From: Crossaster papposus
Taxonomy: Eukaryota > Echinodermata > Asteroidea > Velatida > Solasteridae
Length of the DNA: 64,000 bases
NCBI GenBank assembly: GCA_037893245.1
Contig: JBAIAA010000013.1
Coordinates: forward strand, 930,001-994,000
Direction: 5' to 3'
Shown: positions 23,027-35,376 of the stretch, one piece after another
Layout of the letters: each line of letters starts with the position of its first letter
Position numbering within the stretch: the first letter of the stretch is position 1
Notes under the pieces: model-generated
What the model was told of the DNA's origin: nothing
What the model saw: the letters and a program-made list of their open reading frames with translations, nothing else
Databases searched by the model: none
Made by a program: the position numbers and the translations under genes

Positions 23027-24623
23027 ATAAGCCAAGGTACATGTACAGTCCCGATAGTTCATTGGATGGAACGCAAGCACCGCTGATCTCATGAACACTC
23101 GCAAGTGCTGAATGGCTAGGCTTGCGTACAACGGTAATTTACTGTCAAAAACTCGAGTATTGCGTTGCCTCACCGTGTGGAATGTCGCCATATTAATTTA
23201 ACCGCTCCAGCGGTATCACGGCCAAGTTGTAGGTCGATGTCACATTCTACATCATATGGAAACATCAACCTTATCGAATACAAACAAAGCAATTTAAAGT
23301 TGCGTTCAACACGGCGGAGGCACGACGTCGGAAAATTGCCTAACCCAAAACAGTTAAGCATTTTGCAGATCCAGGAAAACCTGTCACTGAGGTATAATCA
23401 AATTTCGAATTTTCTTGATGGCGAATCCTTGTGCTGAGTTTGCGCTTTCAATCGTGTTTTAAGCGTGTAATTTAATTCTTCGCGTTTCGGAATCAAATTA
23501 TTTCCTAGTTTCGAGTAGAAATGTTAGAAATGTTCCAAAAATAAGCTGAAATTGTCTAACTAAAATGCGTTGTGGCGTTGTGTGTCGTTAAATAAGGGAA
23601 TAATAATAATCGAACTAGGTCACATAGGCGTCACGTTTTGGGAGTTACACACGCCTATCTGCTCAGGCTGTAGAGTTGCTCAGGACTGACTGAGGAAGAT
23701 GCTCTAATGCTGGCCTTTTTATGTCCACGTTACCATGACACACAAAAAATGAGAAACGCTTGAGCTACTCGAATTCGGCTGTCTTCGCCTACACCGTGGT
23801 CCCATCTCTATGTCATTGTACTATAATACGATGGCTACACGACGGCATTGGGAGGGCTTCACGTAGTCGTGTTGCCTTCTTAAGAGAATCGGGTAGCTTC
23901 TTGTTTCCTTTGCATTGTCTTCGTGAGGCGAAAAATGAGCGATGGCCCCGACGATCACACGAAGTAAAGACGAAGATGACACGTACGATTTGACAAGATG
24001 CCCTCACTGACGATGGCCTTACGAAGGGCAAAATTGACACACAAATTCAACAAGAAAATAAACCTTCGCAAGGTCCTTCGCCAATTCGTTGGCATGCCAA
24101 CGATTTTTCCACCTTCTACGAAGTTGCTGCCGGAGCCTGAGAAACTCTACCGGTGGTCATACGATGGCTTAAGACGAAATCTCGAATGGCCGGATGTTTT
24201 TACGATCGGAACCGAATTTGAACATTTCCTTTATCGTATGGCCATCTAGTGTCAATTTCAGGACAGTGTAACGCGGGCATAAGCAAAATACAAGAAAAAC
24301 CGAATTAAGTTAAGGAGACAACTGCCCTTTGACCGTTACTTTATTTAGCTGACCTAGCCTTGCTATGTAAACACCTAAGCAAAACACCAGATTTAACATG
24401 TAAATTAAGTACAATAAACACTGTGCTAAATCTAGAATGCACACATGGACACTTGTTCGTTTCTTATTACAGCCAATTTAACCTCGTAAATCATATAAAA
24501 CTGCTTAATATTTCTGTTACACACAAAGACAAACTTCAATTAACGATTATTGATACCTCCATGCCTCATTGTTTCGAATTTTGCTAGTAATAACAGGATT
24601 GCAAAATTCTAATATATACATAC
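23027..24623. other. Unassigned region before the GPCR exon
   Basis: I see no coding exon with recognisable motifs. ACGATGGC and CGTATGGCC phrases recur between 23830 and 24245 and may belong to a decayed inverted-repeat element, but I could not define its ends. Earlier exons of the GPCR could be anywhere upstream, including beyond the window. Confidence 0.3.
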
Positions 24624-25019
24624 AGCTGGATACTCATCACGCTCAACAAGAAATCGGCTAATCCAATGAACGGTCCTCGTAATGCGATGAATAAAGCCAA
24701 GACAAACGTTCTCGTAACGACAATGCTGATAGGCATAATGTTTGTACTTTGTTGGACACCAATAGAAGTGTTGTTCGTGTATCAAAACGTTTCAGGAGAT
24801 TGGATCACACCGCTGTACTTACCCTTTATCAGCCTGGTGGCATGCAACATGCTCGTCAACCCGGTCATTTACTGCTTCACATACGCCAAATTTCGCTCCG
24901 GGCTGAGAAAACTAGTACTCAAGCGATGCCGTAAGAATCGATTGGAGGACGGGGACATTATTTCAATGTCAGCTGCTACCTCACGAATGAACACAAATGT
25001 AATGCACGTTGTTCAATAA
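24624..25019 (+). CDS. Class A (rhodopsin-like) GPCR, last exon: TM6, TM7 and tail
   Basis: After a CAG acceptor (24621-24623) the frame reads SWILITLNKKSANPMNG, then a third intracellular loop, TM6 with FVLCWTP (the CWxP switch), an extracellular turn, TM7 with NPVIYCF (the NPxxY motif) and a helix-8-like FRSGLRKLV with a basic stretch. It stops at a TAA at 25017-25019. About 130 residues are seen; TM1-TM5 are not found upstream in the window. It may be the final exon of a receptor gene with long introns, or a retained fragment. Ligand class cannot be told from these helices. The frame is open and shows no damage. Confidence 0.6.
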   Translation, partial: SWILITLNKKSANPMNGPRNAMNKAKTNVLVTTMLIGIMFVLCWTPIEVLFVYQNVSGDWITPLYLPFISLVACNMLVNPVIYCFTYAKFRSGLRKLVLKRCRKNRLEDGDIISMSAATSRMNTNVMHVVQ

Positions 25020-25985
25020 TAAACAGAGTGTAGAGTTCACCAAGGACACTTTCCTTACAAGACGGCTTTCCAGAGTCGCACCCTAACAAACATGAACATG
25101 TATTTGGATTTTAGATTCTATTGAAATCCCCGAGTCGTTTCAATCAATAACAACCGAATGATTAATGATTTTCGTATTCGTTAGTTTCAGCTCTACTCTG
25201 GCACTAAAACTGGCACTGACACTGGAAAGGACTGAAACTGCTCTTTGTGGCACTTCATGTATACATCGTGCCTCCGCTATACTGCATGTCGCTCTGGATA
25301 GCTGTGGATCTACAATGTTCGTTATATATTTCACGACTTAGCTAGTCTAGTCGAATTTGAGTAAAATTGGCAGTAAATTGGCTGAAACATCACCAATCGA
25401 ATAACGCAAGTTGAAAACCCACACAATTAAAACTCCCCGTAAAATGTACGGGAAAATACCTAGTAGCCGTGGGTGCCAACAAATTTCCGTAATTTGCACT
25501 GTCACCGTAAACGGATAGATGTTAGCAAAATAATGTTCTCTCTGAATAAAACAAAGGCAGAGTTTTGAACTTAATATATTTATTATCAGGAAATGCAACA
25601 ATTTGTCATTCTTTTGGTTCCTCATTTTATTCATGTTAATCCCCTACTACCAAATTTATGGTGACCATAATTTTTTTGGAAATTCGTTGATACCCAAGGT
25701 TTCCGTGTATTTTGTTAACAGTGCATTTTGCAGAATTATATCGTCATCGTGTTAAAATGTTGATGTTACTGACTGGTCGATATTCAGTAAAAGAATTTAT
25801 AATAATAAGTGTTAATATCCATAATAGCTGGTATTATACAAAACCTAAATAAATACCCGTCATCTGATTGGTACATCGCTGATCACAGGCACAAGCAGGT
25901 TGTTAAACACCGCCAATTGTGGGCGGGGCATTGTCCGGCCGTCCTCCCTTCTTTGTTTGTACTCTGACGTTTTCTCCATGATAGT
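25020..25985. other. Unassigned region
   Basis: Mostly A/T-rich sequence with no coding signal or paired repeats that I can support. It probably includes the 3' untranslated part of the GPCR exon. Confidence 0.3.
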
Positions 25986-26000
25986 CTGGTTGCCTATGTC

Positions 26001-26765
26001 ATGATATCCATGATTTTGGACGGATCTATCCAACTCCAGACAACTGAGTTGGTTGTTCATGCGGGTACGAACAATACTTGCGATGATGCAGAAACGATAT
26101 CAAAGAAATTGGAATTGCTGTGTGAAATGGCACAGCAGAAATGTGCCATCAACAACACCACCATATCATCGATAATACATAGACACCAGGAGAACAAGAG
26201 AGATTATGACAAAATAGTCTCTACCAATAAACTCATCCGACAGATGTGCCGTGCAAATAACTGGAAATTCATCGACAATGACAACATCCATCAACGACTA
26301 CTGGCATCCGACGGGGTCCATCTTGGTCGCGCTGGTATCACTGTGTTCGCTCGTAACCTCATCAGGCATCTACGGGGTCTACCACCAGTCACAAATCACA
26401 CAAAGGTGCCTGTAGTCAACGATGACAGACCTACACGCCGTCGCGGACGTTCAAATTCACCGGTTCCATCATGTAGGACTTCGTATATACTCCAGGACCG
26501 AGATGGCCAACCACCTTCAACCTATGCCCAGGCTGTAAGTACCAGACCTGGCTCAAGCTGTGACATTCCTGTACACAGATATCAGGATTTCCATCACGAG
26601 GACTGGAAAACACGGAAAAGGCATCTGACTCCGAGTCAACAGGTGCAGCCCCTTTGTCCCCTGATTCGTCGTCGATCATTGCCATCTCAGGAAACCGAGT
26701 GGTTCCAGTACCAGAGGAAGAATCGTCTGTTCGTGAAGAAATCGTCAGTGAGCAATCGTCCGTGA
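26001..26765 (+). pseudogene. LINE ORF1 remnant with SGNH/GDSL-esterase domain
   Basis: The ORF (about 254 codons) carries LVVHAGTNNT, which matches the central GTND block of SGNH hydrolases, and DGVHLGRAGITVFARN, which matches the final block with the catalytic Asp and His. The first block with the catalytic Ser is absent, so the 5' end is truncated. A basic, proline-rich tail (RPTRRRGRSNSP) follows, a reasonable nucleic-acid-binding region. Several CR1-group LINEs code for such an esterase in ORF1. The last 110 bases overlap the start of the endonuclease frame. It is not likely to be a host enzyme. Confidence 0.7.
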
Positions 26766-27535
26766 ACTACTTAACACAAGGTCTGCAATATAGCTACAAT
26801 GAACTGGTTGAAGGCAGTATCCCTCCCATTAAAACAAAAGGTATTAAATTTGGTCATCTTAACATTCATAGCCTTGTCAGTAAGATAGACGAATTTCGTC
26901 TCTTGCTGAAGCATAGACCTTTCGATATTATATGTCTGAACGAAACGTTGTGTGATTCTAGTATCTCGGATGAGGAGATATGTATTGACGGTTTTTCCAT
27001 ACTAAGAAGTGACAGAACTAGACATGGTGGCGGTGTAGCTATTTATGTATCAAACGATGTCCAGGTTACTAGGCGACATAATCTTGAGAATGCGGCTCTA
27101 GAAAGTGTGTGGATTGAAGTGAAATATAACAAATATAAATCCCCTATCCTTGTTGGTGCATTTTATAGGCCACCGAGCACGAGTATTGATTTCTTTGATA
27201 ACATTGATGAAGTTTTAGCAACCGCCTCAACTGAAAACAAGGAGTGCATTTTATTGGGTGATTTTAACTGTAATTTTATGGATGGTGTCACTAATATTAA
27301 TACTGATAACTTGAAATTTTATACCTCTCTATATGGATTTGCTCAAGTGATCACCACCCCAACAAGGGCCACCAGCCATAGCAACACTCTCATCGACCTA
27401 ATATTTGTAAATAATCCAGATGTTTTTACTGATAATGGTGTATTATGTACTAGTATAAGTGATCATTTTTTAACTTATTCAGTTCGTTGTTTTAATTTTA
27501 AATCATCCACTCAACAAGGTCATAATTATGTATAG
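26654..27535 (+). pseudogene. LINE ORF2, endonuclease domain
   Basis: The apurinic-type endonuclease is clear: FGHLNIHSLVSKIDE, ICLNETL (catalytic Glu), RTRHGGGVAIYV, VGAFYRPPS, LLGDFNCNF and SISDHFLTYS with the final Asp-His pair. The order and spacing match CR1/L2 LINEs. The frame ends at the edge of the 1.8-kb insertion at 27536. Coding resumes at 29371 in another frame (MYRPFKK), so a small indel lies near the break in addition to the insertion. Confidence 0.85.
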
Positions 27536-27640
27536 GAGAATACACGAGAAAGTGTGGATTCGTAATTACGAATTCACGAGGCGCGAAGCGCCGAGTGGAT
27601 TCTTAAATACGAATCCACACTTGCGAGTGTATTCTCTGAC
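27536..27640. repeat. Long imperfect hairpin at element end
   Basis: The outer arms are GAGAATACAC and GTGTATTCTC, then GTGTGGATTCGTA pairs with TACGAATCCACAC, and the centre GGCGCGAAGCGCC folds on itself. The whole 105-bp stretch is therefore one near-palindrome with short interruptions. Confidence 0.7.
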
Positions 27641-28790
27641 TTAAACCATTGCGTCAAAAGAGGTATTGTCATTAACTACCCAGTTGAGTGGAGATGAAAA
27701 GGCATGCATGTATCGTGGCCATAGACGTAATTTACATAAGGCCAACTAAACAAAAAAGCGTCACCGCCCGCTTCTTTTTTTAGAGGCCGCCTCCTTTTTT
27801 TTCACAAAAATAATAAATTTTATTATCTTAAATAAAATTAATAATAATAATAACTAGAACTGTTCGAGGAACAGAACATATAGGGCCTTTTCGCATTTTT
27901 CCCCCCGTAAAAACCATTCAAAAGGAATGATAAACACATTAAAAGTAATCAAAACGAATTTAGGTTATTTAAACAGATTAAAGGTAATTTAAAGTGATTA
28001 AAACGATAACGTCACACATTTGTAAACTTTTGGTGAACTACCTAACCAACCCAATACACAATTATTTTTATTTTAGCATGATCCGTTGCTGATATATGGC
28101 TTCAAGATCTTAAAACGTAATAAATCACATACAATTGAATTATGACTTCAAGTCGTTTCATTCTAACTTCCGGTCTGGTGACGCCATATTTTTTTTCTCC
28201 CGGTCAAATTGTTTCTAACATGAAGCTATTATATACATCAATTATAAAGTGATTTCAGCAAACTTCGCCACACACATCAACTGAATATTAATTTTGAACC
28301 TGCCGCCAGAGGGTGCTATAACATGTTATGATGTCGCCGGTAATTGTTTTGAAAAGTACATCTAGCCAAACACTAACATCGTTTAAAGTAAGTTCATATC
28401 ATTTTTCACTTTCAAATTATAAGGCACTTTCGGTTTGGACCGAAAGGAAGGGTCACGTGATTTCTCACACACGAGATAAAATGAAGATCCTGGATTATCC
28501 TATCAATTGCCACAAACCTAAAGTCCCGGTCTTTTGCGCGTTATTTGTTATTGATTTTCAAAGATTAAATAAATTTAATATGACGTCACGTTACCCCCTG
28601 ATGACGTCACCATGATGTCTGTCTGCTAGACACGAGCTCACTATAGGGTCTTCACTTGGATAAAGTTTTATTTGGATACGACTTTTTATGAAAAGTGCTT
28701 GTACGAAAGAACGTGTACAAAGTCTATTGCATTTTGGTCTCAAAAAGAAAAAGAAAAAAGAAGTAAAACAACAATCAGAACAAAAACAAA

Positions 28791-28818
28791 GGCTTTTTCG
28801 CAAAATTGCGAAAAAGCC
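28791..28818. repeat. Perfect 13-bp stem hairpin
   Basis: GGCTTTTTCGCAA is followed by AA and then its exact inverse. It lies inside the 1.8-kb element, about two thirds of the way along, after an A/G-rich tract. It may have structural meaning for the element. Confidence 0.75.
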
Positions 28819-29370
28819 AATTAAAAAAGATAATACAATTTTAAGACCGTAATTTGGACTTTAGCATCACTGTGTACATGCTGTGAAAATATATTTGTTT
28901 CTAATGGGAAGGCTAGGGTGTGACGTGTATGGTGCATACATGATCGACCCACATGAATTTTGATTTTTATTCGTGGGTGAGACATGTTTTAATTTCAAAT
29001 AGAAAGATGGGGCGTGACATGTTCACTACATGACCCATATTAAAATGTGTCGAGCGGCTATTAAAAAAGAAAGAAAAAAAAGGCCTCCTCCTTCCTTCTA
29101 AAAAAAAGACAAACATGTTTTTTTTATTATTTGGCCTAAAGGGAGGTTCTCGAGGCTCTTACGTAATCGAGTTGGATTAGGGTTGAGGAATTGAATAACC
29201 GTGGATTCGTAATTGTTACAAATGTAGGCAAGATAAAAACCGTTCCGAATCCACACTTTACTAAAGATTCGTAGATACGAATCCACTGTTATTGTCCAAA
29301 GCGTTGATTCTTAGATACGAATCCACACTTTTAACAATAGCGTGACGTCATAGCAATGGTTTAAATTGAG

Positions 29371-30348
29371 TATAGACCATTCAAGAAGATGAATGTCCAA
29401 GATTTTATTCATGATTTGGAAAATGTACATTGGAATGCTATTGCTAACATAACTGACATTGAACTAGCCTGGCAAACCTGGTTAACTAGTTTTATGGAAA
29501 CTGTGAACCTGCATGCCAAACTTTGTAAAAAGAAAATTAGGCATAATGCTTGTCCTTGGATCACAGACGACATTGTTAAGCTGATGAGAGAACGTGATCA
29601 GATCCATAAGGCTGCCGTCAAACATAATTGTCCGAATTTGTGGAATGAGTATAGATGTTTACGTAATAAAGTTACACATATGATGCAGAAGCAAAAGACC
29701 GATCATTACTGTGGTCTGATCCGTGATAATGCTGGTAACAGCAAAAAGATCTGGAGTTGCCTTAAAGAGGTAACCCCAAAGCAAGGCCGTATTCTCCCCA
29801 TTTCGATTGAGGTCAATGGATCAGACTGCACTGACAGTGATCGGATTGCTAATGCATTTAATGATTATTTTGTGACTTGTGCGCAAAACGTCACAAAAGA
29901 CTTGCCTGTCACAACACCTACTGTGTTCACCGATGTATTAGGTGGTAACGATTGTGTTTTTAATCTTAGGCCAGTCTCACCTGCTTTTGTTAAAAAAAAC
30001 TCTCCTGACTATGAATGTTAACAAAGCTACAGGGGATGATCAACTCAGCTGCCGGTTACTAAAAGTTGCTTGCCCTGCCATCCTTCATTCCTTAACCAAA
30101 ATCATAAATATGTCCTTGATGCATGGACATGTTCCTGAAGGATTGAAGAGTGCCAAAGTGGTACCAATCTTTAAGTCTGGCAATACTTCTGATGTAGGTA
30201 ACTATCGTCCCATTTCTGTCTTGCCAATTGTAAGTAAGATCTTAGAGCGAGCCGTTTGTGATCAGTTGTATGAATTTATTAATGAACATGATATAATGCA
30301 TCCTAATCAGTCAGGATTTCGCCCAATGCACTCCACAACCACAATTCT
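29371..30348 (+). pseudogene. LINE ORF2, linker and first half of the RT
   Basis: The linker (YRPFKKMNVQDF to about 29990) has the charged helical look of CR1/L2 ORF2. After a frame change near 29990 the RT begins: NVNKATGDDQLSCRLLK, VPIFKSGNTSDVGNYRPIS (RT block 1) and NQSGFRPMHSTT (block 2). The reading frame is then cut at 30348 by the DIRS insertion, between the codons for ...TTTIL and AKLVNQW. Its other half resumes at 35434. Confidence 0.85.
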
Positions 30349-30370
30349 ACCTCACAATTACCTCAATTCG

Positions 30371-30487
30371 GAACACGTGAGATTGCATTCTCTGGTAAAA
30401 AACATACCACGCATTCAAAGTATAACAAAGAGAAGTGAATAGGAGTCCCTGCTATATAAGAGCCCTCCCCACGCAACCTCGTCAGTG
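30371..30487 (+). repeat. DIRS left inverted terminal repeat
   Basis: It contains ACGTGAGATTGCATTCTCTG, GTATAACAAAGAGAAGTGAA and a TATA-like CTATATAAGAG, which may be the element promoter. The inverse of all this lies at 35253-35376 with only a few differences. Confidence 0.88.
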
Positions 30488-30670
30488 TATTTTTGGTGGC
30501 ATACCACGTCGGCTACGCTTCACAACGCAGCGCGTTTTTGCATAGGCAGCCTTTTTTGCTCCTTTAATTTTTTGCTATAAGCGTGGCCATTATGGCCGAT
30601 GAGGCCGTTATTCAAGTGAACCCGTCAGAAGACGAGAGCACTTTTATGCATTTAGAGAAGGAAATTACAT

Positions 30671-31855
30671 GTGAGTAGTGCTATTCAGGTGCCTGCTGTG
30701 CCAGCTAAAAAGCGAGCCTGCAAGCGCAAGAATGTTGCCCCTGCGACCCCTGCTCTCTCGAGCAAGGCCACTTCGTCCGCGTCCGTGCCCGCGCCCGACT
30801 CGAACCTGCACGCTGCTGTAGCCCAGCTGCAAAACACGGTTGCGACTCTAGCAAGTGCATTCAGTAGCTTTTCTAATGAATCTGTTGCTATCGGCCATGG
30901 TGCGACTCCTGTAGACGAGGGCACTGAAGAAGGCGAAATTGTAGATTTTGATTCATTTTATGACAGGCCTGCACCCGACAGGGGCAATAATTTGGCTGAT
31001 AGTGGTCTTGTACCCGAGAGGGACAGTTTTTCAGACCGTGACATAGACACACTCCTCCACGGGCAAGAAAATGACCCGTTATTCTTGGAGTTGGCGGCCC
31101 TTGTCGAAAACGACGACAAAGAGGGTCCAGCCATTAATGATCAGTTGGCTCAAACAGTTAATGCTTTGGTTAGAGGCAAAATTCAAACCGAAAAGCTCAA
31201 TGAAAAATTGAAGCTTTACAATAAGCCAATAAATTGCGCTAACATGTGCTTGACACGTGTTAATCCAGAAATTTGGTCAATTCTGAAACCGACAACGCGG
31301 TCACACGATGCCAAATTACAGAAGATCCAGAACTGCTTCGTTCATGGATCAATTGCCGTTGCTCTGGTAACTGACGAGCTCCTTAAAGCACGAGCCAACA
31401 AGACCGAAACCAATCTTGATTCGGCTAAATTAATTCGCAATCTAATAGATGCGATGGCAATTTTGGGGCATGGCAATTCATTGCTAAATTTGCGTCGCCG
31501 AGACGCTATTCGACCTGATTTGAGTCAAAATTACACCCCACTGTGTTCTTCACAGGTTCCATGCACAAGCCTTTTGTTTGGCGATGACCTTGCTCAGTCC
31601 TGTAAGAGCATTCAAGATTCCAATAGAATTGGATCAAAAGTACAGGTGCGATCTAACAATGTGGCCCAACACAAAAGAAATTACCCATCCACCTGGACAC
31701 GCCCATCGTCTGTGGACTGGCGTTACAGACCCTCTTTCAGCAGAGGAGGTTATAACCGCCGAGTGAGGGCGTCTAACTACCGAGGTCGGGGGTCATATCG
31801 TTCATCCCCATACCCGTACCCGTACCCAGCGCGCTCATACAACAAAGCTGAGTGA
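30671..31855 (+). other. DIRS gag-like region (fossil part)
   Basis: The region codes for a protein of about 390 residues with an Ala/Pro-rich basic start, an acidic middle and an Arg/Gly/Tyr-rich end (RGRGSYRSSPYPYPYP), as in gag-like proteins of DIRS elements. It is assigned by its place and composition, since such proteins are poorly conserved. Confidence 0.65.
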
Positions 31856-32181
31856 AATGGCCTCGGAATCATCGTCCTCGACTAAGCAACCAACAGCATG
31901 ACTAAGTCAAGCTGGAACATCCCACCTTGTGAGTAAGTGCTTAACTCAAACCTTTACCCCTAATGCGGGAAGATTGAAACAGTTCCTCCATGGTTCATCT
32001 CAGCCTGGTCCAATATTACTAATGATCAGTGGGTTCTGGACACAGTGGCACATTGCCACATTGAATTTGATAAAGAACCAGTGCAGTATGCTGCTCCAAA
32101 CCAAATCCGGTTTTCAGACACCGAAGCAGCCATGATGGATAAAGAAGTTGTCTCTTTGTTTAAAAAAGGTGCCATTAATAA

Positions 32182-33990
32182 GTGCAACCCTGTCATGGAC
32201 AGTTTCTTTCGGTCCTATTTTTGACCCCTAAAAAAGACGGCACTATGCGACCTATTATCAATTTGAAGCAATTGAACAAATTTGTTAAATATCACCATTT
32301 CAAAATGGAAACTCTAGAATTTGCTTTAACGCTTATTCGACCAAACTGTTATCTTGCATCTGTAGATCTCAAAGATGCATATTTTACTATCCCTATGGCC
32401 AAAGAACACCAAAAATATCTCAGATTTGCTTGGCGAGATAAATTGTGGCAATTTACTTGCTTGTGTTTTGGTCTAGCTAGCGCGCCGCGCATTTTCACTA
32501 AAGTCATGAAACCAGCAATTGCAACTTTACGCAATTATGGTCACATTTCTGCCAATTATATCGATGACTCCCTCCTTATTGGGGACACGGTAAAAGAATG
32601 CACAGAGAATTTCGAATCCAGATGTACTCTTATGAATGAACTCGGTTTTGTGATCAATCAAATCAAATCACACCCTACCCCATGTCAAACTTTGGAATTT
32701 CTGGGTTTTGTGATGAATACGGTAACAATGACAGTGAGCTTACCGATCAAAAAAGTTTCTATCGTTGTTGAAGCATGCCGCCATCTGGCTAACCAGACAA
32801 ATCCAACCATTTTATTGGTTGCACAGGTAATAGGCAGATTAGTGTCAAGTTTTCCGGCTACACCACTGGGCCCTCTGTTTTACAGAAATTTGGAAATGGC
32901 TAAAGATGAAGCTCTAAAGAGAAATGATGGAAATTTTCTGTATAAAATGCCGTTATCTCAAGAAGCCATTCTTGAATTACAATGGTGGATACAAAACCTA
33001 GCTGGTACTCGTCGCCCAATAATGCCTCGAGTTGCAAACATTCATATTTATACAGATGCTTCCCTTAGTGGTTGGGGAGCCTATTGCCCTACATTTAACC
33101 TCCAAACAAAGGGCAAATGGAATCTGTTTGAGGCAACATTCCACATTAATTACCTTGAATTGTTGGCAGTTTTCTATGCGCTTAAAGCTTTTGTTACTCA
33201 TGTACAGAATAAAACTGTTGCTGTACACGTAGACAATACTACTGTTATGGCATACATCAATCATATGGGAGGTTGTCACTCCCCGCTACTATTGACCAAA
33301 CAATTATGGCTTTGGTGTATACAACATAATTCATGGCTAATTGCCTCCCGTATCCCTGGGGTTGATAATGTTGTTGCAGATACCTTATCTAGGTGTACCG
33401 ATGATCATTTGGAATGGAAATTAAATTGTCAAATCCTTCATGATGTTTTATTAAAACTGAATGTTTTCCCCACAATTGATTTATTTGCATCTAGAACTAA
33501 CTACCAGTTCAAACCATACGTGTCATGGTATCCTGACCCCGAGGCAATTGCTTGTGATGCTTTCTCGTTGTCATGGTCAGAACATGTAATTTATGCATTT
33601 CCCCCATTTTCACTCATTGACAGAATAATACAGAAAATAGAAAGGGACAACACGACCGGAGTCTTGGTTTTCCCGCTGTGGCACACACAACACTGGTTCC
33701 CCCGGTTACTGCGTCTACTGATAGCACATCCGATAATCATGTCAAGAGAGCCAGGTCTGCTCCACCTACCACATGCCCCGGAGCGTCGACATCCACTGGA
33801 ACACCAGTTAGTTATGATAGCAGCGGTTTTATCAGGAAATCGCTTAAAACGAGAGGCCTTTCAGACAGAACTGTCAGTATCGTCATGCAGGCCTGGAAAC
33901 CAGGTACGCAAAAACAGTACAATTCAGCCGTATCCAAATGGCTACACTTCTGTGCTCAACGGGCGCTCCATCCGGTTCATACCTCTTTGA
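32182..33990 (+). other. DIRS reverse transcriptase and RNase H region (fossil part)
   Basis: Visible motifs are LTPKKDGTMRPIINLK, SVDLKDAYFTIP, CFGLASAPRIFTK and NYIDDSL for the RT, and IYTDASLSGWG, LELLAVFYAL, HVDNTTVMAYIN and DTLSR for the RNase H. They are of the DIRS/Ngaro kind, not the LINE kind. The recombinase region overlaps its 3' end. Confidence 0.9.
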
Positions 33991-34798
33991 GTCCTGCATT
34001 GGACTTCCTAGCGTCACTGTTCGACCAAGGTGCAGAATACAGCACTATTAACACTGCAAGGAGTGCCTTGTCATCGTTCTTGTGGTTGACAGATGACTCT
34101 TGTACTAAATTTGGAACTCATCCAATTGTCGTACGTTTTATGCGTGGGGTCTTTAACACTAGACCTCAATTGCCTAGATACTCCCATACATGGGATGTTA
34201 GTCCTTTACTTAGCTACGTCAGTGGCTTAGAACCCATTCAGTCGATAAGCCTGAAAGACTTGACTTTTAAACTAATTTGTTTGTTTGCATTGACTACAGG
34301 TCAAAGGACACAGACCCTGTCCTTGTGTGATGTTTCAAATATGGTGCTTACAAATAAACAGGTTAAAATTAACATAACTGAATTAATTAAGACTTCGAAA
34401 GTAGGCAAGCCTCAACCAGTCTTGGTTCTTTCGGCTTATCCAGAAAATCGCTCTTTGTGTGTTATCAGAACTCTATTGGAATATTTAAAAAATATATTAG
34501 TAAACTTTTCATAAGTTATGTTCCTCCTAATAAGGAAGTATGTTCTTCAACCATTGCTCGATGGTTGAAATTATGCTTAACTGAAGCAGGCATTGACTCC
34601 TCTGTTTTCAAAGCTCATAGCTTTCGGTCAGCCTCCACATCTGCAGCCGCAAACAAAGGCGTGCCAACAGATGTTATCTTACAGACAGCAGGCTGGTCAT
34701 CAGCCACTACCTTTGCTCGATTCTATAATAGACCCAGTTCCAGCAAAAATAGTGAAACAGAGGCAGTTTTTGCCAAGGCTGTGCTTGACAGAAACTAA
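33678..34798 (+). other. DIRS tyrosine recombinase region (fossil part)
   Basis: The region has the N-terminal SAM-like part (WLHFCAQRALHP) and the catalytic part with TTGQRTQTLSL, HSFRSASTSAAA and GWSSATTFARFYNRP. These match the Arg, His-x-x-Arg and Tyr positions of phage-type integrases used by DIRS elements. The enzyme joins a circular cDNA into the genome, so no target duplication is expected. Confidence 0.88.
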
Positions 34799-35019
34799 TT
34801 ATTATTACATCTGCGTGTATTTAATGTACATCGTTAATTGAAATACTGAAAGTATCTGTTTTTTATCTTATTTTGATTCCAAATTAATTTTAGGTGCAGA
34901 ACCACCTTTATGAATTTATTTTGTATACATTGCTCTAGCAAATGGCTACGAAGCTTATGTTTGTACCCAGTATGTGGAATTGGTTTTCGATACACATTAC
35001 ACTGGCCAACTTTGAAATC

Positions 35020-35133
35020 TCACGTGTTCCGAATTGAGGTAATTGTGAGGTAGAATCCCCCAATTAAACGATTGAAATGATGTTTGATTGGGATTCTGCC
35101 GAATCTTTTACCGAAATGAGGAATCACGTGGCA
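35020..35133 (-). repeat. DIRS internal complementary region
   Basis: Read on the minus strand, it joins the right end of the element (ending TTTAATTGGGGG), one copy of ATTCT, and the left end (starting ACCTCACAATTACC). That is exactly the junction a circular intermediate would have, as known for DIRS1. Confidence 0.88.
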
Positions 35134-35252
35134 CCCTCCCAAACTGTTACCTTTTGTGTGTCATGTTACGCAGCCTTTAAGACATGTATTTTAACTTGTC
35201 ATTTTGTCCGCCCCTTGGGTGGGCCAGTGTAATGCTTTTTAATACTTTAAAC

Positions 35253-35376
35253 ACTGACGAGGTTGCGTGGGGAGGGCTCTTATATAGCAGGGACTCCTAT
35301 TCACTTCTCTTTGTTATACTTTGAATGCGTGGTATGTTTCCTACCAGAGAATGCAATCTCACGTGATTCCTCATTT
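35253..35376 (-). repeat. DIRS right inverted terminal repeat
   Basis: This is the inverse of 30371-30487: it shows CACTGACGAGGTTGCGTGGG, CTCTTATATAGCAGG and CAGAGAATGCAATCTCACGTG. About 57 further bases of the right extension reach the junction at 35433. Confidence 0.88.

Larger units (their letters stand above)
27536..29369. mobile_element. 1.8-kb non-coding element with hairpin left end
   Basis: GTATAG at 27530-27535 and at 29370-29375 flanks it, a likely 6-bp (or 5-bp TATAG) target duplication in the LINE. The left end is a large hairpin (27536-27640). A TTTAAACCATTGC phrase lies just inside it (about 27643), and its inverse lies at the right end (about 29353). A motif close to GTGGATTCGTA or its inverse (TACGAATCCAC) occurs at least five times, all near the two ends. 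No protein is encoded. The superfamily is unknown; 5-6-bp duplications fit Transib or Dada better than hAT or Tc1. Confidence 0.6.

Noticed and set aside
23760-24249. Possible small genes or a further MITE between 23760 and 24249
   Set aside because: Recurring CGATGGC phrases hint at inverted repeats, but the ends could not be placed and no ORF has a motif.
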